In this document: one piece after another, positions 26,501-33,682 of the stretch
Numbering within the stretch: the stretch's first letter is position 1
Layout: the number at the start of each line of letters is the position of its first letter
Source: Shewanella algicola
Lineage (GTDB): Bacteria; Pseudomonadota; Gammaproteobacteria; Enterobacterales; Shewanellaceae
Reading direction: 5' to 3'
Length of the DNA: 64,000 bases
Assembly (NCBI RefSeq): GCF_014648035.1
Contig: NZ_BMQI01000022.1
Location: 1 to 64,000 of the forward strand
Notes under the pieces: generated by a model
The model's input: only the letters and a program-made list of their open reading frames with translations
Databases searched by the model: none
Told to the model about the DNA's origin: nothing
Program-made: the position numbers and the translations under genes

Positions 26501-26522
26501 TCATTCGGTAAGGATGCGAGTT

Positions 26523-28022
26523 GTGGCTAAGTGTCGTAATAGACAAGGCGCTGTTTTACAGCGTCAGTTATTCCAACTGGGGCGCTTGTTAGTCTGTTGC
26601 GTGCTAGCCATTACCTGTGTCATCTTGCCTGTACAAGCCAATTGGCTCAGTGATATTCATCGTAGTATCAGTGGTGATGAAAAAGCGCCTAGCCTGAAGC
26701 CTCTTAGCCCTGCTGAGTTAGCTGACTACCCTGCAGATTATACCTATGAGCGCGTTATCGCGCCCAGCCATCAAGTGCCGGTATTTGTGTTGCAAGCCGG
26801 TCTTGAGCATCGCGACACTGTGGTGCTTATTCATGGCTTAGGTGACCTAGCATCTAAAGATTGGTTAACGGTAATTCCCACACTTGCTAAGCAATATCAT
26901 GTGGTGGCTATCGATTTACCCGGATTTGGCTTATCTCAAGGGGCGGTATTTACTTACTCGCCGCAACAATACGCCAAAGTTATCGATTGGTTAATCGCTA
27001 AATATCGCCATGATGGCCAGGTTAATCTTGTGGGGCACTCTATGGGTGCTGCAGTCGGTGTGTTTTATGCCAGCCAATATCCTGGGCGTATCCAGCAATT
27101 GGTGTTGGTCGATGCGGCCGGTATTTTAGATCGTACCGCTTATATTAAGCGGATTTCGACCCGCGATAATGACCAGGCCGATTTACCTCAAAGAGTTAGA
27201 CGAGTTTTGGCTCGAGTAGACAACCTTGCCGATAAGATATTGGAGAAATCCGGCACAGGTTTTGACCCAACACGGATTTTTAGTGGTGATTCGTCGCTAC
27301 GTAATATGACCATTGGCGAGCAAACTAATGTTAATGCCGCACTAGCGTTGATGGAACAAAACTTCTCTGTGTTAAGTTATCAAGCGGTTCCGCCAACTCA
27401 CATTATTTGGGGTGGTCAAGATAATGTCGCACCGCTGCGCACAGCTTATGCGTTGCAACATGTGTTGCCTTTGTCTCAATTGCATGTGATTAACGATGCT
27501 GGTCATGTGCCGATGAAATCTCATCCCCATGAATTTAATCAGTTGTTATTGGCTAGCCTTAACGCCACGATTGAACCTCGACAAGCTCGACCACAACACA
27601 ACAGTGAACGAATGGGTCGCTGCTTCCAAGATGATCAGAGTCATTTTAGCGGTCAATATCAGCAGATAATATTGAACGATTGTAAGTTGGCGCGCTTTGA
27701 TAATGTTGATGTGAAGCATCTATCCATAACGGACTCTATTGTCACCGTATCTGCAAGTCGTATTGGTACGGCCAATCACAGCATGCAAATCACTCGCAGT
27801 GTCATTAATGCTACAGACACTGAAATACTTGGCCAAATGCAAAGTGATCGTAGTCGTTTTGATTTTGCAGGGGTAACTTTTTACGGTGAGTCGCCAGTGT
27901 TTGTATCGCAAGCATCAACTCGACTTGTGCTATCACTCACAAGAATTATCACTCCAACCCAATCGACACGCCTGGGTGGAAGTTACGTATTAGCTGAGCA
28001 AAGCCTAGAAAGCGCGTTGTAA
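26523..28022 (+). CDS. Alpha/beta hydrolase with an unusual repetitive C-terminal extension
   Basis: The GTG at 26523 is preferred because AAGGA lies eight bases upstream; an ATG at 26514 touches that site. A hydrophobic stretch, LLVCCVLAITCVILPVQA, forms a signal peptide or anchor. The hydrolase core spans about residues 70–355: VVLIHGLGDLASKDW, VVAIDLPGFGLSQG, nucleophile elbow LVGHSMGAAVG, and the histidine in NDAGHVPMKSHP. The last 140 residues show short repeated strands such as ILNDCKLARFDNVDVKHLSI and SIVTVSASRIGTANHSMQI, resembling a small beta-helix; most family members lack this part. It lies 22 bases after the channel gene and may be cotranscribed. Substrate unknown. Confidence 0.82.
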   Translation: MAKCRNRQGAVLQRQLFQLGRLLVCCVLAITCVILPVQANWLSDIHRSISGDEKAPSLKPLSPAELADYPADYTYERVIAPSHQVPVFVLQAGLEHRDTVVLIHGLGDLASKDWLTVIPTLAKQYHVVAIDLPGFGLSQGAVFTYSPQQYAKVIDWLIAKYRHDGQVNLVGHSMGAAVGVFYASQYPGRIQQLVLVDAAGILDRTAYIKRISTRDNDQADLPQRVRRVLARVDNLADKILEKSGTGFDPTRIFSGDSSLRNMTIGEQTNVNAALALMEQNFSVLSYQAVPPTHIIWGGQDNVAPLRTAYALQHVLPLSQLHVINDAGHVPMKSHPHEFNQLLLASLNATIEPRQARPQHNSERMGRCFQDDQSHFSGQYQQIILNDCKLARFDNVDVKHLSITDSIVTVSASRIGTANHSMQITRSVINATDTEILGQMQSDRSRFDFAGVTFYGESPVFVSQASTRLVLSLTRIITPTQSTRLGGSYVLAEQSLESAL

Positions 28023-28027
28023 ATCGT

Positions 28028-28600
28028 TTAGCGTCGTTCAGTGGGCGATTGTAATTGGTAAACGGGGATGTTTTTGGGGCGATAGCCAGTAATGGTGCGA
28101 TAAAAATCCATCAATTGATTCATTTCTGCCTCAATATTGCCTGTTGGAGCTAGGGGCGGCGAGAGCACAATAGTTTTACGGCCAAAATCTAACCCTACTG
28201 GGACAATATCTACCTGTGCTTTAACTGCAATATGATAAAAACCGCTTTTCCAGCGAGTAACAGGGCTACGTGTGCCTTCTGGTGCCAGCGCTAACTTGTA
28301 GTTGGGATCTTGTTGAAACAACTGTGCAGCAGCATCGACGAGGTTATTATGTTTACGCCTATCAACAGGGCTGCCACCCATCGCACGAAATAGCCATCCC
28401 CAAGGTGCGATAAACAATTGGTGCTTGCCGAGGAAATGGATTTTTGTACCTAATGCGCTCCGGGCAATAATCCCAATAATAAAGTCCCAATTACTGGTAT
28501 GAGGGCCAACTATCATTACGCACGGTTGAGCTTTATCGAACTGTCCTTCAAACGTCCACCCCAGCAGACGCAGTAATCTTACACACAAAGTGTTTAACAT
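28028..28600 (-). CDS. Phospholipid/glycerol acyltransferase (PlsC family)
   Basis: A membrane-associated 1-acyl-glycerol-3-phosphate acyltransferase-like protein of 190 residues. The catalytic motif appears as GPHTSNWDF near residues 32–40 (HxxxxD form is HTSNWD), and the glycerophosphate-binding motif as LALAPEGTRSP near residue 105. The short length and HTSNWD motif fit the small COG3176/YihG-unlike group often labelled acyltransferase. It is convergent with the hydrolase, five bases apart, so no terminator fits between them. Confidence 0.88.
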   Translation of the reverse strand: MLNTLCVRLLRLLGWTFEGQFDKAQPCVMIVGPHTSNWDFIIGIIARSALGTKIHFLGKHQLFIAPWGWLFRAMGGSPVDRRKHNNLVDAAAQLFQQDPNYKLALAPEGTRSPVTRWKSGFYHIAVKAQVDIVPVGLDFGRKTIVLSPPLAPTGNIEAEMNQLMDFYRTITGYRPKNIPVYQLQSPTERR

Positions 28601-28778
28601 AGTGGAGTCCTAATCAGAGCGTTTACGCTTCTTGTTATTGTTTTTTAGATATGACGCACCAAATCGAGGCGTTTAGTGATTAAAGCATATAATTGGCCAA
28701 TTGAGTATAAAGATGGTTGTAGCGGGCTGACTCAATAAGTTATGCCCGCAGCAATTTGCGATATAGGGGATGAGAGAG

Positions 28779-29246
28779 TTAGTGAGTGGTGGGCTTATCA
28801 AACTCTGCGATGCGCTTGGCTTCATCTAAAATGACTTGCTCTAATTCTGCTTCTGACTTCATTCGTTCAAAATCATATTTCATCCGTTGTTGTTTTGGCA
28901 AGGCTTTACGCGCGTCCATGATGGGATGATCTCGAATGATGTCATAGTGAACAAATAAGTTAGGAAAGTCACCAGCCACTTGTTCTGACATTGATAATGC
29001 ATCAAACAGTTTACCAATACGCACAACGCCTTCAGAAAGTTCGCAGCGGTCTTCTAACATAGCCGCAGCAATATAACGGATGTCGGTAAGGATTTGCTGT
29101 CTACGCTCTTCAGCTTTGGCTTGACGCTCTGCTTGCGCTTTTTGGTTGGCCTCAGTGCGGCGCTTAAGGGTTAATAATAGGTGAGTGGCGTACGCAGCAA
29201 GGGCGATGATAATAAGTAATGCAATAATAATGGCGATTGTCGGCAC
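28779..29246 (-). CDS. DUF2489 family membrane-anchored protein
   Basis: The 155-residue protein begins with a transmembrane helix (IAIIIALLIIIALAAYATHLLL), followed by a charged coiled coil (about residues 30–52) and a globular domain with YIAAAMLEDRCELSEGVVRIGKLFD and FVHYDIIRDHPIMDARKALPK. These segments identify DUF2489, a gammaproteobacterial family often found beside yihI, as here. Function is unknown. It lies downstream of yihI on the same strand, with a large hairpin in between. Confidence 0.87.
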   Translation of the reverse strand: MPTIAIIIALLIIIALAAYATHLLLTLKRRTEANQKAQAERQAKAEERRQQILTDIRYIAAAMLEDRCELSEGVVRIGKLFDALSMSEQVAGDFPNLFVHYDIIRDHPIMDARKALPKQQRMKYDFERMKSEAELEQVILDEAKRIAEFDKPTTH

Positions 29247-29268
29247 AATTTATCCTTTTTTGAATACA

Positions 29269-29328
29269 AAACTGGCACTCACCTAGTCGATAGGGGATAT
29301 ACCCAATCGACTAGGTGTGCGCCAGTTT
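29269..29328. repeat. Large imperfect hairpin between yihI and the DUF2489 gene
   Basis: AAACTGGC pairs with GCCAGTTT and CACCTAGTCGAT pairs with ATCGACTAGGTG; a 3 x 3 mismatch separates the two stems and the loop is about 14 bases. It may terminate or attenuate the yihI transcript on the minus strand (a TTTTG follows), or it may be a dispersed palindromic unit. Confidence 0.65.
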
Positions 29329-29358
29329 ATTCCATTCAAATGAAAATCATTGAGTGGG

Positions 29359-29907
29359 TTAATCTTGTTTTTTGTAATCTTTAAGCAGATCTGCGCCTGA
29401 CTCAAAACGGTTCAATAACTCATCATCTGTCAGTTGCTTTTTAGGGCTTGGCGCTGGTGCTTCACCGCCTTCAGTTAGTCCTAAACGTTGCATTAACTGC
29501 TCGATTTTGTCTAATTGAGCGTCTAACCACTTTTGATCGGCGTCAGACAGATCGCGACCTTCTTCTAGTTGGTCAAGCAACTGATTCAGTCTTGGATCTT
29601 CTTCTAGCTTCAGCAATTTTTGCTCGTCAGTTATTTTAGGCTGTTTAGGCTTAACCACTAACGGCTCAGTAATTGATGTTGGCAATGATAATGCAACAGG
29701 TTTTTTACTGCCATGACGTGCATCTTTTGTTACTGCTGCGCCACTGCCAGAAGCTTGTTTAAGTAACGCTTCGTTATGACGGCTGCCAGATTTACGGCCA
29801 GATTCTGATTTTTTACCATCGACCGCGTTGCGATCGGTTTTTTTTACTCTTGGGGCAAACTTAGGGCCGTTTTCGCCGCCTTTGCGAGTTTTTTTACTGC
29901 GAGCCAT
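29359..29907 (-). CDS. yihI: Der GTPase-activating protein YihI
   Basis: YihI stimulates the ribosome-assembly GTPase Der (EngA). The start is set at ATG 29907 because family members begin MSRSKKTRKGGENGP and this one reads MARSKKTRKGGENGPKFAPR; the upstream frame to 29958 is not family-like. The protein is 182 residues, with a basic N-terminal half and an acidic C-terminal half containing KLEEDPRLNQLLDQLEEG and LNRFESGADLLKDYK. The gene is close to engB and polA, as in enterics. Confidence 0.94.
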   Translation of the reverse strand: MARSKKTRKGGENGPKFAPRVKKTDRNAVDGKKSESGRKSGSRHNEALLKQASGSGAAVTKDARHGSKKPVALSLPTSITEPLVVKPKQPKITDEQKLLKLEEDPRLNQLLDQLEEGRDLSDADQKWLDAQLDKIEQLMQRLGLTEGGEAPAPSPKKQLTDDELLNRFESGADLLKDYKKQD

Positions 29908-29962
29908 GATGTTCTCGTTAGGTTTTCTAAACACGTCCTTGCAGAGTAATTTCTCCAAGGCA

Positions 29963-30625
29963 CTAAATAAGGATGCGCTTTATATCAGGTTTTGACGATT
30001 TTTGCATCAAAACCAGATCTTTTGCTGCAAATAATAGCTCAAAATCACTGTGAGAAGCTAAATATTCGAATGTTGTCTGCTGATAGAAGCTGACATGAGT
30101 GGGATTATTTTTATAATGCCACTTAGCAAACAGGGCTTTGTCTGTGAGTAAAGGAGTGCTAATGGCTAACCAGCCATTAGGCTTAATCAGTTGGCTTAAT
30201 AATGTCCATTCGCGAATGGGATGCCTAAAGTGCTCAAACACTCGGTAACAACAAACAAAATCGTAGCTCTGACTTAACACAGACTGATCGGCTGCAAAGA
30301 ATGGGTCGTATTGATTAACTTGATGACCGGCTTCGACAATACTCAGCTGACTTTTTTCATCTAATACTCTACCAAAGTTTAGGCCTTTTAAACTGCTTGT
30401 TTGTTGCTCGGCGATTTGCGCTAATAGGGGTAAAACAAATTGTGACAGTTGCTTTTGTTTAGAGGTTTTTTGTGCCCGAGCATAACGCTGACGTTCTAGG
30501 TTGGGCATAAGGTGTGAGTTTGGGCTAGCGAAGACTAAGTCGCATTGTGGACAAGCGTAAAAAGCTCTTTTTTTGTCTTGAACAAAAAAAATGGCTGAAT
30601 GATGACACAGTGGGCATGGGCTCAT
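29963..30625 (-). CDS. Class I SAM-dependent methyltransferase with N-terminal zinc ribbon
   Basis: A 220-residue protein starting at ATG 30625. Two CxxC pairs (CPLCHH and CPQCD, about residues 4–30) form a zinc ribbon. The methyltransferase part is recognisable from the hydrophobic YDFVCCYRVFEHFRHPIREW stretch, which is the post-motif II VxEHxxxP signature of Methyltransf_11/23-type enzymes, and LLSQLIKPNGWLAISTPL. Motif I (LNFGRVLDE) is degenerate. The target is unknown. It is directly upstream of yihI on the same strand. Confidence 0.82.
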   Translation of the reverse strand: MSPCPLCHHSAIFFVQDKKRAFYACPQCDLVFASPNSHLMPNLERQRYARAQKTSKQKQLSQFVLPLLAQIAEQQTSSLKGLNFGRVLDEKSQLSIVEAGHQVNQYDPFFAADQSVLSQSYDFVCCYRVFEHFRHPIREWTLLSQLIKPNGWLAISTPLLTDKALFAKWHYKNNPTHVSFYQQTTFEYLASHSDFELLFAAKDLVLMQKSSKPDIKRILI

Positions 30626-30770
30626 TAACGACAGCAGCACCTTAGTAAACAGTATATATAGTGATAACAGTAAATTATGCCAATGTCCAAATTCTAATTT
30701 GGATTGGTATTATACCCGTCTCTCAGTGTTAGTGATCATGAATGAAATGGATATCGGACAAAAAATGCAT

Positions 30771-30798
30771 AAAAAAAGGTGGCAGTAAACTGCCACCT
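30771..30798 (-). terminator. Strong terminator of the Csr-type RNA
   Basis: Read on the minus strand, AGGTGGCAGT and ACTGCCACCT form a 10-bp perfect stem with a two-base TT loop (or an eight-pair stem with a six-base loop), followed by seven Ts. Confidence 0.92.
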
Positions 30799-31100
30799 CG
30801 TAAAACAGTGCTTATATGCACCTTATTCTGATTCCAAGTATCCGTACTTGCTATGTGACTATCCCGGTCAGATCTTAACTTTGGTTTTGCTGTCCGTGCT
30901 TTTTTAGTTGTTATTGGTCATCGCTGACGCTTTTTTATATTCTGTCGCCGTCCTGACTACAGCTTCCGTAGATGGTCTTCAATGACACATCATTATCCTC
31001 TTTGTCTTCTGTGACTATCAGTCAACCATCCTTGTTTTTGTGTACCTTCGAGCAAGCTTCTTAAGGATGCATCCTCAACAAAATGTTGGATTTGCGATTA
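30771..31100 (-). ncRNA. csrC: Candidate CsrB/CsrC-family RNA that sequesters CsrA
   Basis: The minus strand has no coding frame but holds nine GGA trinucleotides in about 300 bases. Several are in hairpin loops: AAGTA-CGGA-TACTT (30836–30849), TGAC-CGGGATA-GTCA (30856–30870) and CTAC-GGAAGCT-GTAG (30957–30971). ACAAGGATGG near 31028 closely matches the CsrA-binding consensus. A strong terminator closes the RNA. Inverted TGTAAGG / CCTTACA half-sites upstream resemble GacA/UvrY sites. In E. coli csrC lies between yihA and yihI, and this RNA lies between engB(yihA)–cytochrome c4 and yihI. The 5' end is uncertain: near 31090–31100, or near 31366 if the promoter there drives it. Confidence 0.77.
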
Positions 31101-31118
31101 TTTGAATCATTCAAATAA
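31098..31118. promoter_or_regulatory. Palindrome near the likely 5' end of the Csr-type RNA
   Basis: TTATTTGAA-TCA-TTCAAATAA is a perfect 9-3-9 palindrome. On the minus strand its right arm yields AAATAAT, a possible -10 element for the shorter form of the RNA. Confidence 0.4.
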
Positions 31119-31141
31119 CACCAAAAGGGTTACTCTGTTGT

Positions 31142-31188
31142 GTAAGGCAGTGCTAAATAGCGAGTTGACCAGTCGGTCTGTTCCTTAC
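31142..31188. promoter_or_regulatory. Inverted TGTAAGG/CCTTACA half-sites resembling a UvrY (GacA) site
   Basis: TGTAAGG and CCTTACA occur as inverted halves about 35 bases apart, upstream of the Csr-type RNA. The known GacA/UvrY box is TGTAAG-N6-CTTACA, so the halves match but the spacing does not. They could also pair within a longer transcript. Confidence 0.4.
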
Positions 31189-31372
31189 AAATTTTACGAC
31201 CTGGATTTCAAACTGAAATCGCGACTCATGTTATTAGTATTAGTGAGTGGCCTTAAATTATTATTGTTATGACTTTTCTTTATTCTTATATCTTAAATGT
31301 ATCAGTCCGAAATCTGTTTGATGTTATTAAATTTATGGTCCAAACAGTTGGGTTTACCTCGGTACGGGGTGT

Positions 31373-31402
31373 ATTTAACTCTAAAACCGTGAACTATGTC
31401 AA
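31373..31402 (-). promoter_or_regulatory. Near-consensus sigma-70 promoter on the minus strand
   Basis: TTGACA (31402–31397) and TTAAAT (31378–31373) are 18 bases apart, predicting a start near 31366. The nearest downstream product on that strand is the Csr-type RNA. Immediately upstream lies the perfect palindrome GTTGACG-TAAA-CGTCAAC at 31418–31435. Confidence 0.55.
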
Positions 31403-31442
31403 GTATTAATGCGATCAGTTGACGTAAACGTCAACCTAAGGG

Positions 31443-31477
31443 TAATAAAAATGAGCAATATATGCTCATTTTTATTA
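31443..31477. terminator. Terminator of the cytochrome c4 gene
   Basis: AATAAAAATGAGCA and TATGCTCATTTTTATT pair in a long A/T-rich hairpin just after the cytochrome stop codon; on the minus strand it ends in TTTTTATT. Confidence 0.85.
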
Positions 31478-31493
31478 TCTCGAACTCAATCTA

Positions 31494-32117
31494 TTATTTC
31501 TTAATGCTTGAAATATATTTAGATAGTGCTTCGATATCTGCATCTGACAATTTTTTAGCAACATCTTGCATCATGCCATTTAAATCGTTGTTACGAGTAC
31601 CGTCACGGAACTTAGTTAACTGGATCTTGATGTAGTTAGCATGTTGGCCGCCAATCATTGGGAAGCCTGCTGCAGCTGCACCACTACCATTTGGACCATG
31701 ACATGCGATACAAGAGGTGATACCGCGGGCTGCATCGCCACCTTGGTATAGTTTCTCACCAGCCTCTGTGCCTTCAACCGCTGGATTAGTTGATTGAGTC
31801 TGGCTAGCGAAATATGCAGAAATATCCGCGATGTCAGTATCGCTTAATGCGATAGACATGCCGCCCATGATAGGGTCCATACGGCCTTCTTTGCCGCCAG
31901 TCTGCATGGCAGATCGGAATTCTGTTAATTGTTTTTCAAGGTATGCAGGGTGTTGGCCTGCAAGCTTTGGGTACATATCGATCATGCTGTTGCCGTCAAC
32001 ACCGTGACAGGCAGAACATACGATTACTTTAGTTTTGCCGGCTTCAGCATTACCTTCAGCCATAACAGGTGATGACATAGTGGCTACTACAGACAGCGCA
32101 AGAGCTAACTTTTTCAT
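31494..32117 (-). CDS. Cytochrome c4 (periplasmic dihaem cytochrome c)
   Basis: A periplasmic electron carrier with two c-type haems. The 207-residue precursor has a signal peptide (MKKLALALSVVATMSSPVMA) and two similar halves with haem motifs CSACH near residue 35 and CIACH near residue 137; each half has a later methionine ligand candidate (MGGMSIALSD and LNGMMQDVAKKL). Length and the duplicated KLAGQHPAYLEKQLTEFR / MIGGQHANYIKIQLTKFR pattern identify cytochrome c4. Position next to engB is conserved in many gammaproteobacteria. Confidence 0.95.
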   Translation of the reverse strand: MKKLALALSVVATMSSPVMAEGNAEAGKTKVIVCSACHGVDGNSMIDMYPKLAGQHPAYLEKQLTEFRSAMQTGGKEGRMDPIMGGMSIALSDTDIADISAYFASQTQSTNPAVEGTEAGEKLYQGGDAARGITSCIACHGPNGSGAAAAGFPMIGGQHANYIKIQLTKFRDGTRNNDLNGMMQDVAKKLSDADIEALSKYISSIKK

Positions 32118-32382
32118 GGCGTTCCAACTTCTTGTTAATTTATTGTCCTGAGCTTACTAGGAAGACCCGCAAGCGTGGTAAAATGATTTCCCCAAGTGCT
32201 TTTGATGTAGTTTACGACGCTCGAGTACAACGAGATCAACTATGACTACTTCACAAATATCAGCATTGCTTGGGTATATAATGTGATCAGGGTAATATTT
32301 TACACGAAAACGTGCAAAAGTAAGCAATTGTTAAACATTTATGGTAATGCATTTACTGAAAGTAATTTAATTGGAGTGACTA

Positions 32383-33048
32383 GTGACCGAATCTCGTATC
32401 GATTTCCGTAAGGCAAAATTTTTAATCAGTGCGCCTGATATTGCGCATTTAGATCAGTATCTTCCTGGGGATATCGGGGTTGAGATTGCTTTTGCTGGAC
32501 GCTCAAACGCAGGTAAATCAAGTGCATTGAATGCGCTTACAGAACAGAAAAGTTTAGCTCGTACCAGTAAAACCCCTGGTCGTACCCAGTTGATTAACGT
32601 TTTTGAGTTAGATGCTGATCGCCGTTTAGTGGATTTACCGGGTTATGGCTTTGCCCAAGTGCCATTAGCGCTTAAAAACAAATGGCAACAAGCCTTAGGC
32701 GAGTATTTACAAAAGCGTGCTTGTTTAAGTGGTGTGGTGGTATTGATGGATATTCGTCATCCGCTTAAAGATCTCGATAGGCAAATGATTGAGTGGGCAG
32801 TATTAAGTAATATTCCTGTATTAGCCTTGTTAACCAAGGCTGATAAATTGACTCAAAGCATTAAAATGAAAACAGTTAACGAAGTGCGTAAAGCATTAGC
32901 TGATTATGGTGACAAAGTACAAGTTGAACCGTTTTCGTCGTTAAAAGGCACTGGTAAGCCAAAGGTGTTAAGTATTTTGAATGACTGGTGTCATCCCGCA
33001 TGGTTGCCTGAGCAGCAAGCATTGCGTGAACAAACAGAACAAGAATAG
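32383..33048 (+). CDS. engB: Ribosome biogenesis GTP-binding protein EngB (YihA)
   Basis: An essential small GTPase for large-subunit assembly, 221 residues. G1 is [14 protein letters not shown] near residue 40, G2 region [14 protein letters not shown]3 [11 protein letters not shown], and G4 LLTKADKL near residue 148. It starts with GTG at 32383 after TTGGAGTGA. The neighbouring spf and polA match the enteric order. Confidence 0.96.
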   Translation: MTESRIDFRKAKFLISAPDIAHLDQYLPGDIGVEIAFAGRSNAGKSSALNALTEQKSLARTSKTPGRTQLINVFELDADRRLVDLPGYGFAQVPLALKNKWQQALGEYLQKRACLSGVVVLMDIRHPLKDLDRQMIEWAVLSNIPVLALLTKADKLTQSIKMKTVNEVRKALADYGDKVQVEPFSSLKGTGKPKVLSILNDWCHPAWLPEQQALREQTEQE

Positions 33049-33079
33049 CTTTTGATATTAGGCTGGCATGTTTTGAATG

Positions 33080-33103
33080 AACCGACTTTATGTCGGTTTT
33101 TTT
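33080..33103 (+). terminator. Terminator of engB
   Basis: ACCGAC and GTCGGT pair around TTTAT and are followed by seven Ts. Confidence 0.85.
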
Positions 33104-33315
33104 ATGTAAAAATTATGATGAAGAAATTGAGGCAAAAAAAACCGACAACCAAATGGCTATCGGTACAAAAATTAGCTCTTTTGGGGAGAAGCTAAATTCA
33201 ACAAGACTCAAGTGTCATCAACTCAATTTGACGACACTCAATGACCATAGAGTAACTGCTTTTTTTTCAAAGTTAAAGTATTTACTCTAAATATATTTTT
33301 AACCAAAAAAAAAAC

Positions 33316-33424
33316 AAAAAAAAGCCCCAGCAACCTAAGTTGCTGGGGCGCCGAATTTGGCTAGTCACTATTTCTAGTGAAATAAAGGTTTGAAAGATTG
33401 AACATCTTAACCTCTGTACCCTAC
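33316..33424 (-). ncRNA. spf: Spot 42 regulatory RNA
   Basis: The minus strand from 33424 reads GTAGGGTACAGAGGTTAAGA, the conserved Spot 42 5' end, and closes with the GCCCCAGC...GCTGGGGC hairpin and a T-tract at about 33316. The 109-base length fits. It lies between polA and engB, as in enterics and vibrios. Spot 42 is an Hfq-dependent regulator of carbon metabolism, repressed by CRP in E. coli. Confidence 0.95.
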
Positions 33425-33430
33425 GACTGA

Positions 33431-33436
33431 AATAAT
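33431..33436 (-). promoter_or_regulatory. -10 element of spf
   Basis: TATTAT lies six bases before the first base of Spot 42 on the minus strand. Confidence 0.75.
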
Positions 33437-33453
33437 AGCGCATTCGCCTTAAA

Positions 33454-33472
33454 ATGAAAAACTGTTTTTCAT
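33454..33472. promoter_or_regulatory. Perfect 19-bp palindrome over the spf -35 region
   Basis: ATGAAAAAC-T-GTTTTTCAT is a perfect 9-1-9 inverted repeat at about -30 to -48 from the Spot 42 start. It is not a CRP consensus (TGTGA-N6-TCACA). A lone TGTGA lies nearby at 33489–33493. Confidence 0.55.
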
Positions 33473-33605
33473 AAAAAGATACAATAACTGTGAGTTCGGC
33501 CCCAAATAGTTGCTTGTTTGTTAATCAGATCGATAAGTTGTTATCTGTTTTATATTGATATGAATACAAGGTTAGTCATATTGATAGGTCATTTGACGCT
33601 TTAAA

Positions 33606-33640
33606 TAATAATGCCGCATTGAGGTTATGCGGCATTATTA
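33606..33640 (-). terminator. Terminator hairpin downstream of polA
   Basis: TAATAATGCCGCAT and ATGCGGCATTATTA form a 14-bp perfect stem with a seven-base loop, about 40 bases after the polA stop codon. Its A/T ends allow use in both directions. Confidence 0.85.
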
Positions 33641-33682
33641 TAGGTGAGTCAGCACTCGTAAGGAGATATGTAAATGTTAGCT

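Noticed and set aside
26352..26522. Longer start for the alpha/beta hydrolase, overlapping the MscS gene
   Set aside because: The added residues overlap the channel gene by 150 bases and lack a ribosome-binding site; GTG 26523 has a good one.
33090..33290. 66-codon plus-strand frame after engB
   Set aside because: It starts inside the engB terminator and has no ribosome-binding site or recognisable domain.
33489..33493. Lone TGTGA upstream of spf as a CRP site
   Set aside because: No matching TCACA half-site lies at the proper distance.
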